Positions 9,801-18,758 of a stretch of 30,000 nt of DNA are shown here, in pieces. The DNA is taken from the NCBI GenBank assembly GCA_001586965.3, contig LUCW03000633.1, positions 22,501 through 52,500 on the forward strand, read 5' to 3'. Every line of letters begins with the position of its first letter. The stretch's first letter is position 1. The notes beneath the pieces are model-generated. The model worked only from the letters and a program-made list of their open reading frames with translations, did not search any database and was not told the origin of the DNA. A program made the position numbers and the translations under genes. Source of the DNA: Sphaeroforma sirkka. Lineage: Eukaryota > Opisthokonta > Ichthyosporea > Ichthyophonida.

Positions 9801-10270
9801 TTGCAGGTGGGAAAGAAGGAGAAGGGGAAAGGACAAGGAGCGCGCAAAGCGAGTGTAAGAGCCAAAATATTAAGACAGAAAACGACGGTTTGACTAAACT
9901 GGATCCAAATAACCATCTGTGTACAAGTCAACTTTGCGGATGGAAAGTGCCAACAGGTGGCCTTACATTAGATCTTCGTATACCTGTGCAACAGCTGATT
10001 TTCGAAAATCCAACTACTCGGGCGAAACCTCAGGATCTATTTGCTGAGGAAATCCGTAATACTGATGTACTTAGCGACATAACGAACGTGACACAACCAC
10101 CTGGACGTAAAGCATGCATAGGTAATTATACCTCACATTAGCAAGAACAGTGCAATGAAAAATTTGCACATATGCCCTATGAAAACAGATGCTGAAATTT
10201 CAGGGAAGAAGAAAGAGTTCTTCCAGCTCTTTGATGATTTAAAGTCGCACCAAGAACGTTATACATTTGC
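9800..10270 (+). pseudogene. Fragment of a YqaJ-type nuclease ORF of an ISL2EU-like DNA transposon (tentative)
   Basis: An open frame at 9890-10141 encodes CTSQLCGWKVPTGG, then a run resembling the N-terminal cysteine-containing region of eukaryotic YqaJ-like proteins (CTS-x-x-C-x-W-x-x-P followed by 'P-x-x-x-I-x-F-x-x-P'). A second open segment at about 10150-10285 (KKKEFFQLFDDLKSHQERY) follows in a different frame. The catalytic YqaJ core is not visible, so this is at most a truncated copy. ISL2EU elements encode both a transposase and a YqaJ-like nuclease, and the transposase remnant lies next door on -, which supports the reading. The match is from memory and weak. Confidence 0.35.
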
Positions 10271-10280
10271 ATTACATGTT

Positions 10281-10600
10281 CTATGATTCAATAATCAGTT
10301 TGAATAACATAGCACGGCAATTAGCTCTCTCGATTTGTATGCGTATGGCCGCAATTTTCTTCGTCTCTGCATTTTCTTCGGCCATAAATCGCGCATCTGT
10401 ATGAAGCATAGGAGGGACATGATCCCCCACTCCCGGTGGCAGTAAATTCTGGACATAGAAGTCTTCATTGCCCATGACACTACAACATTTCCATGATTTA
10501 AAGAAAAATTTGTCTTTTCAAAGTGCCGATATCACTCGATCGCTTATGAATTTATGCGAATAGCAAAAACAAAAGGTACCAAATACTACCTGTCCAGAAC
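10281..10600 (-). pseudogene. DDE_Tnp_4 transposase remnant (ISL2EU/IS4EU-like DNA transposon)
   Basis: The frame from about 10482 down to 10281 reads VMGNEDFYVQNLLPPGV, VPPML, then FMAEENAETKKIAAIRIQIE and RANCRAML. This tracks the C-terminal block of DDE_Tnp_4 transposases (VMADRGF-x-I-x-D-LLP-x-GV ... PPF ... F-x-x-EE-x-x-x-TK-x-IA-x-x-RIHVERAIGRIK). The last catalytic acidic position is present as E in IQIERA, while the D of 'ADRGF' is not kept (GNEDF). Further upstream on -, an ISDRVIS-like word near 10535 recalls the family's 'SISDKEIT' but sits in another frame with stops around it. It is a decayed 3' fragment and not functional. It ends tail-to-tail with the + strand fragment. Confidence 0.6.
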
Positions 10601-10609
10601 CTGATATTT

Positions 10610-11070
10610 CTACTAGTATTTTTATAGTGTTATGGTGCTTGTAGAGGACGCCATTTCTGAGCTTGGTTCTGATGAAAACTCTGAGGACGACTCGTCGGAC
10701 CTTAAAACCTTGGAGGAGGAGGTCTCAATTGCCACGGAAAGGCTCGTCAGCGTCCGTGTGTCTCCTAGTAGGGATAATATTATTCATTTCAAAAATGACA
10801 AGTATGTATGTTACAATGTATGAACATATGGTAGTCGCTGTAGTGGTTCAGGAAAGATTGATGGAAAGAAGTGGTCAGTAAATTCCTGTTTGAACCTTTG
10901 GCCAAGTAAGTTGACAGTGGAAGATATGCGCTGAGTCAATTCAGGCCGGTGTTGACAAAACACTGTTACTATCGAATGTTCCATATATTCGCTTGCTGAC
11001 CTACTAACCGCCTCTGTGGTACGGATCGGATCTGCGCCGTATAGTGCCTGAAATTTAGGTTTCAAACTGT
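10610..11070. other. Unassigned short ORFs between DNA-transposon remnant and retroelement
   Basis: A 63-residue acidic frame on + at 10632-10823 (ELGSDENSEDDSSDLKTLEE) and an 84-residue frame on - at 10811-11065 (HRPELTQRISSTVNLLGQRF) are open, but I recognise neither. Both may be transposon debris. No splice or poly(A) context marks them as host genes. Confidence 0.35.
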
Positions 11071-11700
11071 AGCTTGTGTAAGAATGATCGGGACTGCCTC
11101 TTGTTAAGAGCCTAAATATCCTCGATCACACAGGGCGTACCTCTAGCTGTTCTTTATTGAATAATTTTCACTAGAAGTACTAAGTGTTCATGACCACTTG
11201 CCTAATTTGTAAATAGACATAATAACGTAAGTCACGTTAATACATTAGCTGATATAAATAAAGTTCCATCTGAAGAAAAGTTAAAAAAAAGAAAAAGACT
11301 TATTGGATTTTGGAGATTGGCGGGAGGACCAAAATCAATAAGTAGTAGTTCGGAGATTATAAAATTTAGTTTATAATATCCTACATCTACTAATGTCTCA
11401 AATAGGTCCAAGTAGATGAGTCATACCAAATACTCAGGCTATTGGAGCCATCAAAGTGAATTTAGAACACTTTGGAAATATTGGAAAAAGAGCTTGTACT
11501 AATTATTTAAAATACAAATAAAAACCAATGTATTATCTCAATTGATCTTGATATTTTAGACTGACCGGAGGCCGTATTTCTACATAGCCCCCAGTAGCTT
11601 TTAGAACTACGAACGTACGTTAAGATACGATCTAGTTGGTAAAGCGAAAACCAAAGTAAAAACGGTTTCGGTCATGACTTATCGAGTAAGTATGTGCCTA
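11070..11700 (-). other. Probable 3' non-coding end of retroelement copy A
   Basis: AT-rich sequence lying 3' (on -) of the last open segment of copy A. On - a G-rich word ACTGGGGGCTATGTAG at about 11581-11596 looks like a polypurine tract followed by TGTAG, a plausible LTR start. No second LTR copy is present in the window to prove it, so the boundary is not set. Confidence 0.3.
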
Positions 11701-13780
11701 TATGTACGAGTTCAAGACTCATGTTGTACTCTATGTCGTTTAGTATTTGGTCCAGTAACCATTTCCGATGTAGGCGCCTTACGTTTATTATTTGGTAAGG
11801 TAATAGCCAAAGGCTGTTCTTCATTAGTAAGTAAGTTTGAACAATTTTCTGCACTGTTGGTAAGCAGATCAGAAAGTTTAGTCACGTAGGAAGTAGGTGG
11901 CAAATGTAAACATTTTATAACTATGCTCATATGCTCGATGCGTTAAATTATGTATAATTTTAACTCTACTTTCGAGCTCCTCTAAGTCAGTCAGATTCTG
12001 CGTAACGCTGGCTGGATGAACCATAGTCCTGTTGGAAAGGGCAACCTCAGTATCAGGAAGGGTAGACTCCTGAGATACATAATTGACAACATTGGATTGT
12101 TGAAGTATCTTCTTCAGTTGTTTTGCAACTCCTGGCTGTTCTTTAAGCAGCGCTTTAAGCAGTTGAGTGCGAGCTTCAGGTTCTCTTAGAGTTTTGAGTC
12201 TTTGGCCTTAGCTAGTTCCATGTTTTTACGATCTAATGCCGTTTCAATCGGCATTACCTCGACTGCAATCTTGTTGGGTGCATGTGTTGTACGAGTCTTG
12301 AGCTTTTGTTCAAACTCTTTAGACTCCTCTAGTTTAGCTAAGAATTCGGTTGAGGGTTTCCACTTAGTGGTACCTGCAGGACCGATGCGACAAACAATGG
12401 TGTGTTTCCAAGGTGTTTTCTTAATAGGATAGGATCCCTGATACAAAAACGTGTCGGTTTCACGGTCGACATAAATAGGTTCGTCTTGAATCATATTAAT
12501 TAAATCACATATCCATGGGTCGGAGTTACGTAAGGGACAACACAGCATAATGGTAGATTTAGTAATATTAACATAATTTAACAACTGTGCGATAAGTTGA
12601 CAAGGTGGGTTAGCCCACGCATTATGCTTTGATAAGTCAAGCTGAAATGCATCACCTTTAGGATGAGTCAACGACCTATATTCAGAAACCTGTTTGTTAT
12701 GTTCTGCGGCGAACATATCAACAGTAAATGAACCCCATCGTGATTGAGCGAGGTTAAACCATTTCTTATTTAGCATCCAATCGGTTGCTAATAACTCCTT
12801 GACTGTTTTCTGGTAGTCGGGCACAAGTCGAGAGAGCATGTCAGGAAGATGGTTATGTATTCCTGGTATGTGTGTTATATTAAAAGCGAACTTGGTAATA
12901 ATGTCATGCCAGCGGCTCACCAACTGTGAATCAGGGTTCATATCTTTTTAAGTATGTTAAAGACTTTTGATCACAGGCGACAGTAAAGTAACTTCCATAA
13001 AGGTAGTCTTTAAACTGTCTTAGCGCAGTAACTATAGCAAGGAGCTCTTGTTTAACGGTAGGGTAATTCCGTTGACTCTTATTATAACTCTTGCTAAAGA
13101 ATTGTATGTAGCGCGGTTTACCATTTATCGTTTGGTAAAGCACTCCACCTACCGCTCGATCTGAAGCGTCGGTTGCTACTTGGAATGGGACACCATCCAC
13201 AGGGTACTGCATGATGGGTGCGTCCATTACTTTACTTTTGACTAGTTTAAATGCATCATCACATTCTTTAGTCCAAAGCTTTCCCAAAGGTCCTTTGTGC
13301 AGCCGTAGGTGACTGAAAGGCTTTAAGTAATGAGAAAGATGCGGTACCGAATCCGAGAAGAAGTTAACAAACCCACACACAGAGTTCACATCTCTTCCAG
13401 TAATTGGTGTTGATAAATCCAACAGAAACTGTTTCTTGCCAGTATCAATTTCTACCCCTGCTGCAGATACTTTGTAGCCAAGTAAGTGTATAGTATCTTT
13501 AGCAAAAGAACACTTGTCTTCGTTAATCTTAAGTTTAGCATGATTAAGTCGCTTTAAGACTTCTTTAACGAGTTTAGCATGTTCATGTGCTGTCTTTGTA
13601 AAGATAACTATATCATCTAAATAGACTGATACGTTATACGACAGGTCCGCAAATAGTTCCATCATAACTTGTTGGAAGAAAGAAGGTAACATGTGTAAGC
13701 CTTCAGGTGCACCTTTAAACTGGTACTTCTTACTTTGCCAAGTAAAGGAAAAGTATTTCCTATGAGGCTCATATATCTTA
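11700..13780 (-). mobile_element. Retroelement copy A (3' half): RT end, RNase H, methyltransferase-like domain
   Basis: A fossil of a Ty3-like retroelement. In order on -: the end of the RT with the catalytic box YLDDIVIF, RNase H (TDASDRAVGG, KQELLAIV, CDQKSLTYL, HIPGIHN), then a region carrying VDMFAAEH and ANPPC. This is the DIRS-type DNA N6-adenine-methyltransferase-like module, sitting where Ty3 elements normally have an integrase. A Lys-rich tail of unknown role follows to about 11710. The 5' half (gag, protease, first part of RT) is missing: the sequence stops at a junction near 13780 against another element. It has about two breaks. The RT-RNase H part is almost identical to copy B at 27620-28803 (only a few residue differences seen), so insertion was recent. 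Confidence 0.75.
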
Positions 13781-16234
13781 GGTAGCGATCGATACTAGCC
13801 GAGACGTATCTAATGGGGTGACTTTCGATACTGAGGACGGTTCTGCATATCCCAATCGTGCTGAAAACGTCGCTGGAAGGCTATAACCATTGCGTGGGCC
13901 TACTCTAGCAATGACTGTGTGACCCCATGGTGTCTTGCCACTCGCATACTTTCCGTATTTGAAGAAGTAGTGGGCTGTCCTTGGAACTAATACTGGGTCT
14001 CTTTGTAGAAGCGACTTGAATAACTGGAACCAAGGCTCGTGGGGCGCCCACGGTAGACACACCGTAGCTGTGGCCCTCTCTGATCGTATCTTGCGCAACA
14101 TTCTATGGATTAATCTCCATGGTGGGTTCATCCATCCGTCTATATCTTTCCAACAATGTGCAAACGCTCCACCCCTGTCATCGTCGATGTAGTAGCGTGG
14201 CAAATGATGATCCTGGTGCGAAGCAAAGACATCGACATTATTCTCACCCATAATCCGTTGCGCTTGCTCAAAGTAATCTGGAAAAAGTTGCCAACATTCT
14301 GCATATAGTACCTCCGGGTCCTCAGTCTCAACAGTTCCCTCATGAAGCCTAGACCACGCGTCTGGTAACACGTTCTGTATACCCGGGATGTGCGAGATAG
14401 TGAAATTGAAAGGCGCTATGATGTGATGCCATCGTTGTAGCATCGGATTCAGCTTTAGCTGTGTGTTCATATACACCAAAGCCTTGTGATCAGTCAACAC
14501 TGAAAAGCGTTGACCTTCGAGATGATCCCGGAAGTGTGTGAGACCATATACCAAGGCCAATAATTCCTTCATGGGTGTTGCGTAATTGCGCTGTGCTGCG
14601 TTGAGGGTCTTGCTGAAGAACATTAGGTATTGCTTCTTCCCTTCTATGGTCTGGAACAATGCACCTCCAATACCGTAGTCGCTTGCATCCGTTTCGAGTT
14701 GTAAAGGTACTTCGTCGACGGGAAATTTCAACACTACTGCCTCAACTATGGCTTGCTTCATGGCATCCCAAGCTTGCTGGTGTCTCTGTTGCCACCTGTC
14801 TCCAATGATTTCCTTAGGCTTCAGTCTTACAAATTCCCGGAGTGGGGCAACTACCTCTGCAAAGTTTGGTAGGTGCTCGTGAAGAAAGTTGGCTAATCCC
14901 AAGGCCGATGCAATGTCTTTGTACTTCTTCGGGGTTGGCCAGTCAATGAGCTTGGCCTGCTTTTCATGGCAAATATCAATTCCGGCCTTCGATACTCGCT
15001 TCCCTAGGATCATGACTTCTTTGACTGCAAAATGACATTTTGAAGGGTTTAGCTTGAAACTGTGGTACGTCAGCCGCCGAATGACCTCTTTCACTACTCG
15101 TACGTGTTCCTCGTAGTCATCTGTTGCTATTACGATGTCGTCCAGGTAGTGGTGTGCCGGAAGTCCTTGCAATATCACACTCAGTGTACGCTGAAACTGC
15201 TGCGTCAGTGTGTGTAGTCTAAATGGTGCTGATGTAAAGGAATACTGGCTTTTGCCATGTGTGAAACTGAATAGATACTGAGAATCAGGGTGAATTGGGA
15301 GTCGATGGTACGCTGCGGTTAGATCCAATGTCGTGTAATATCTCTTCCCTTTGATGTTACCAATGATGTCGTTGATTAGGGGAATAATGAACTGATCCGC
15401 CGGTATTAATGCATTCACCGCTCTGAGGTCCAAACACACTCGCACTTTCTTTAGTTCTCCAGATTGAGTATACTCTGACACGGCGAGCAAGGGTAAGTTG
15501 ACGGAAGTGGCTGTATCCCTTTGAACTATGACCAAATCTTGAATCCACTTCTGCACCTGTCTATCTACCCATGGTATCCATTTGTCTGCTACAAAGTTCC
15601 TTACTGCCTTCCGCATCCTTGCAGCTTGATCTGGTGTCACTGGCAATCTAACTTCGCCTCCTTCCAGTCTGCACCTGTCCTTTTCTCGAATACCGTCATT
15701 GTCCCTCAGTTCCTTGTCTAGTTCCAGGCGAACACCGGTTTCCTCGGTCAAATCTGGTGGTCGTCTCAACGGTATTGGTTCCAATAGTTTGTCTAGCTCC
15801 GTTGGATCTATGGGTGAGAATGGCGATTGAAGGCCTCCCACGTATAGCCCTAAGCCAGGCATAAGATCCTGGCCTACGATCGCGTCGATAGCCGGTGGTA
15901 GATTCATTAGCTCGAAAGACTGTTCTGTGAGCTCTAGACCATATCGTACTGGAGTTTGTACGGTTGAGCCTATTCGCCGTGTACGAAGACTACGATCAGC
16001 TAGGTATATATAGGATCCCTCCGGAGCCGACTTAATTTGCAAACCCCAATCGAGTGCGGATGTCGAATCAATACAACTTCTGTTTGCCCCAGAATCCACT
16101 AACGCCCTGCATGTCTTACCGTTAATCAGGATGGATATGAATACTCGATTGTCCATTGAAAGTAATGGATCTTTGATCGATAGTATCACAGGTGTGCTAG
16201 ACGGGAAAACTAAAGTTGCATCTACATCCGACAC
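13778..16234 (-). CDS. Retroelement pol: protease-RT-RNase H-methyltransferase-like polyprotein (looks whole)
   Basis: An open 818-residue frame from a second, related retroelement. Aspartic protease: LVDSGA at residues 45-50 and AIVGQDLMPGLGL at 118-130. RT: LDLTAAYH at 303-310 and YLDD at 363-366. RNase H: TDASDYGIGG at 515-524, KELLALV, TDHKALVYM and HIPGIQNVLPDAWSRL. The last module has VDVFASH at 667-673 and WMNPPW at 701-706. NPPW is the catalytic motif form of N6-adenine methyltransferases, and the module resembles that of DIRS elements. No integrase zinc finger or DDE core and no tyrosine recombinase is visible. The frame looks whole. Its 3' end abuts copy A, so sequence beyond the pol stop may be missing. 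Confidence 0.82.
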   Translation of the reverse strand: MSDVDATLVFPSSTPVILSIKDPLLSMDNRVFISILINGKTCRALVDSGANRSCIDSTSALDWGLQIKSAPEGSYIYLADRSLRTRRIGSTVQTPVRYGLELTEQSFELMNLPPAIDAIVGQDLMPGLGLYVGGLQSPFSPIDPTELDKLLEPIPLRRPPDLTEETGVRLELDKELRDNDGIREKDRCRLEGGEVRLPVTPDQAARMRKAVRNFVADKWIPWVDRQVQKWIQDLVIVQRDTATSVNLPLLAVSEYTQSGELKKVRVCLDLRAVNALIPADQFIIPLINDIIGNIKGKRYYTTLDLTAAYHRLPIHPDSQYLFSFTHGKSQYSFTSAPFRLHTLTQQFQRTLSVILQGLPAHHYLDDIVIATDDYEEHVRVVKEVIRRLTYHSFKLNPSKCHFAVKEVMILGKRVSKAGIDICHEKQAKLIDWPTPKKYKDIASALGLANFLHEHLPNFAEVVAPLREFVRLKPKEIIGDRWQQRHQQAWDAMKQAIVEAVVLKFPVDEVPLQLETDASDYGIGGALFQTIEGKKQYLMFFSKTLNAAQRNYATPMKELLALVYGLTHFRDHLEGQRFSVLTDHKALVYMNTQLKLNPMLQRWHHIIAPFNFTISHIPGIQNVLPDAWSRLHEGTVETEDPEVLYAECWQLFPDYFEQAQRIMGENNVDVFASHQDHHLPRYYIDDDRGGAFAHCWKDIDGWMNPPWRLIHRMLRKIRSERATATVCLPWAPHEPWFQLFKSLLQRDPVLVPRTAHYFFKYGKYASGKTPWGHTVIARVGPRNGYSLPATFSARLGYAEPSSVSKVTPLDTSRLVSIAT

Positions 16235-16389
16235 CCTTACGTCCTATTCCTGATCGCTGCCTATGGTTTCCCACGTTGCATCCTCTTCCAACTCACCCTG
16301 TTCGATTTCGTCTGGGTGTGCCAGTATGGAAGCAATGTGTGTGTCTGTAGGCGTGGTCTCCTCCTGCTCCGTTTGCTGGTCGTCCGAGT

Positions 16390-18320
16390 CTATTAGAGCC
16401 GTAATGGTGTTGACCGCGGGCAAACTCTTATTGAAGGATACGCCTTGCTTAAATCCTCGGCCCGAGTTGGATGTGAATCAACCCTTTTGTTCGACTGGTA
16501 GTGCTTGCAGGATGATATATGCCTGAAACTGGGTGGGGCACCCGCTCTGCACGCGTAACACGTGGTGGTCGTAGACGTGCTTGTGCGTTGTGTGCTGCCT
16601 CCTCCTGTATTCGTATTCAAATTACGATCTCGTTGTTGGGCTGGAAACTGTCTACGCCTATCCCCCCACATTCATCTGTGTCCGTACCCGTTGTCTGAGG
16701 ATGGCATCGGTTTCTTGTATGTCTGGATTTAAAATGCGGAGAAGGTCTTCAGTCTCCAGGTGGTCCCCAACCTATGTGGTGTTGTAGCGTGCGTTCATAC
16801 GTCATATTACCTGTCAGGTCCTCGAGGGCCTGTATGAGGCAGTGATTAAGCAACCGCTTAGGAAAGTCCTGCCCCTTATCTGCTCGCTCCCAGGCTCTCT
16901 TGTGAACTTCCACAATCTTGTTCAAATGTTCCCTGGCTGACTCTACACCCTTGGTGCGGGGATTACCCTTCGCCAACTTCTTAAAGGTAGGGTCTACGGT
17001 GGCCTTGCTCTCATGTTGACAGATTTGGTCTATGACCTGTTCCGCCAGATATACCCTCAGCTGATTATGGTTGTCACGGAGATAGTCAATTGTGGCCTTT
17101 GCTGCCTTAAAATGTATGAGTACCTTATAGAACCAACGTACCATCCACGACTCATCTAGTCCTGAGACATGGGCGTTCTTCAGTGCCTCTTCCAGCGCCC
17201 CTCATGTGTCTCTATCGGCTGTGCTGCTTAATTGATAACGGTCTAAAGGCCAATCGGGCCATGTCCGTGGCTCCGGAGCTCTGTTCTTCCTGATAGCTTC
17301 CAATTGAGTATTCAACGCTCCTTTCAGTGTATCGATCGTGGACGTTAGTAATGTACATCTTGGGACATCGTAGTTTCCCTGTGCTCGACAAAGTTCATCC
17401 ACAAAGAAAGATATCTTCCCTTCGAGGCGTTGACACATGGCTCGGCGATGCTCGTTCCACTGCGCTGGTGTCATGATCGGCTCTCTCGCCTGTTCGTCTT
17501 TGTGCGGTCGTTTTCTGCTGCCATGAACATTACCGTCGTCGACATCACTAGACTTGCGCTTACCGTCGTCGACGTCACTATACTTGCGCTTACCGTCGTC
17601 AACGTAACTAGCCTTGCGCATATCCTGTATCGATCGCGCGAAGTCTCGGTGTTGTCCGCTGAGTTCCCATCGTCTACGTAGTTGTTCTCGTTCGGCTTCC
17701 CTACGATAATCCCCATGTGGGTCGCTCAAATATTGCTCTAGCTGTCGGCCCCTGATTTCGTCAGAGTTTTGCTGACGAGTGCCCGTGGCCCACCCTGACA
17801 TATTGCTATGCCGTTGGACTTGTCGCTCATCCCCGTTGCCTGCGAGGGAATCCTGACTTGCACTGGTAAAACTCCCCGATCGAGTTCGCTTTCGAGTGAA
17901 ATCTCGTTCAGGTGCTCGGTGAAAAGGCTGCCATGAATGCGGTCTATCACCCGCTGAATGAATGCCCGAAGTACCTCGGACATTGGCTACCCTGTGTCGC
18001 TCAGCTGCTGGTTCAGCAGACTTTGAACGACTAGTATGCCTAATCACAAATTGCACCTCACTGTCTTCTGGATCTGCTCTCCCTCTTGCCGATAAGCGAG
18101 ACCCGTGCCCCAACTGATGTCGCCTGCTTGCTGCCTGGCCCACGTCTTGGTCTGTCTGTTCATATCGCGGTTGTTCATCTCTTCGACGCGATGCTACTGT
18201 CTGGCGCGAAGAAGCTGTGCCTCCTTGGTGGGTCTGCTCGAAATCTGACAAGGATCTCTGGGTTGCTTTACCGTCGCGACGAGTGCGTCGAGGGCTACGG
18301 GGTGCTGGACGCATAGGCAT
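16390..18320 (-). mobile_element. Gag region of the same retroelement (fossil)
   Basis: It lies directly 5' of the pol frame on the same strand. In order: an Arg/Ser/Gln-rich N-terminal part starting near 18320 that includes a short VDDGKRK tandem repeat (33-base units near 17533-17610); a helical, capsid-like part around 16750-17145 (ERADKGQDFPKRLLNHCLIQ and similar); and a Cys/His knuckle-like cluster (CYACRAG ... HISSCKHY) near 16500-16570. The order basic region, helical part, Cys/His knuckle, then pol is that of Ty3-type gag. It is broken, about two or three times, while the downstream pol looks whole. Confidence 0.65.
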
Positions 18321-18758
18321 TTTGATGTTAAGACTTCGATGTATGGCTTTGTGTTGCTATGAAAATCACGCAAACGTATCAAACCGAGCAAAACGGAAGG
18401 TGGGGATTCCTTTTCACTTATCTGTGCTCGGAAGACTTTGCTCCTGTCGTATTTTGCAAGCTCCTTTCAGCTACCCGGTTCTGAGGGAGATCAACTCCTG
18501 TAATTCGTCAAAAAAATGAACTTCTCTGTCCACTATTATCCTCGAGATAAAATCGAATAATACACCTTAAGTAACTAGTCGTAAAAATGTAGTAAACACA
18601 TCAAAATACGATACTAAAACCTACTGAGTCTCCCTGAGGCTCAGTGCGGTGTATTTATTCTTATATTTGATTGTCTACGTGGTCTACAAATAATTCACCT
18701 CGTGTGAATTAATTGTAAACTAATTCTAACTCCACACTGATAGTGGTTTAGGGGACTT
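18321..18758 (-). other. 5' leader/LTR-like region of the gag-pol element
   Basis: Non-coding sequence between the gag start and the neighbouring viral-type gene. On - it runs from a TGTGG word at about 18736 through a TATA-like TATAAGAATAAATA near 18653-18668 to GTGGACA near 18527. These would suit an LTR of about 210 bases with its promoter, but no second LTR copy or clear primer-binding site is present, so the limits are guesses. Confidence 0.3.

Noticed and set aside
13778-16234. Domestication of the 818-residue pol as a host gene
   Set aside because: Although whole, it is preceded by a decaying gag and sits among young retroelement copies. A recent insertion explains the open frame.
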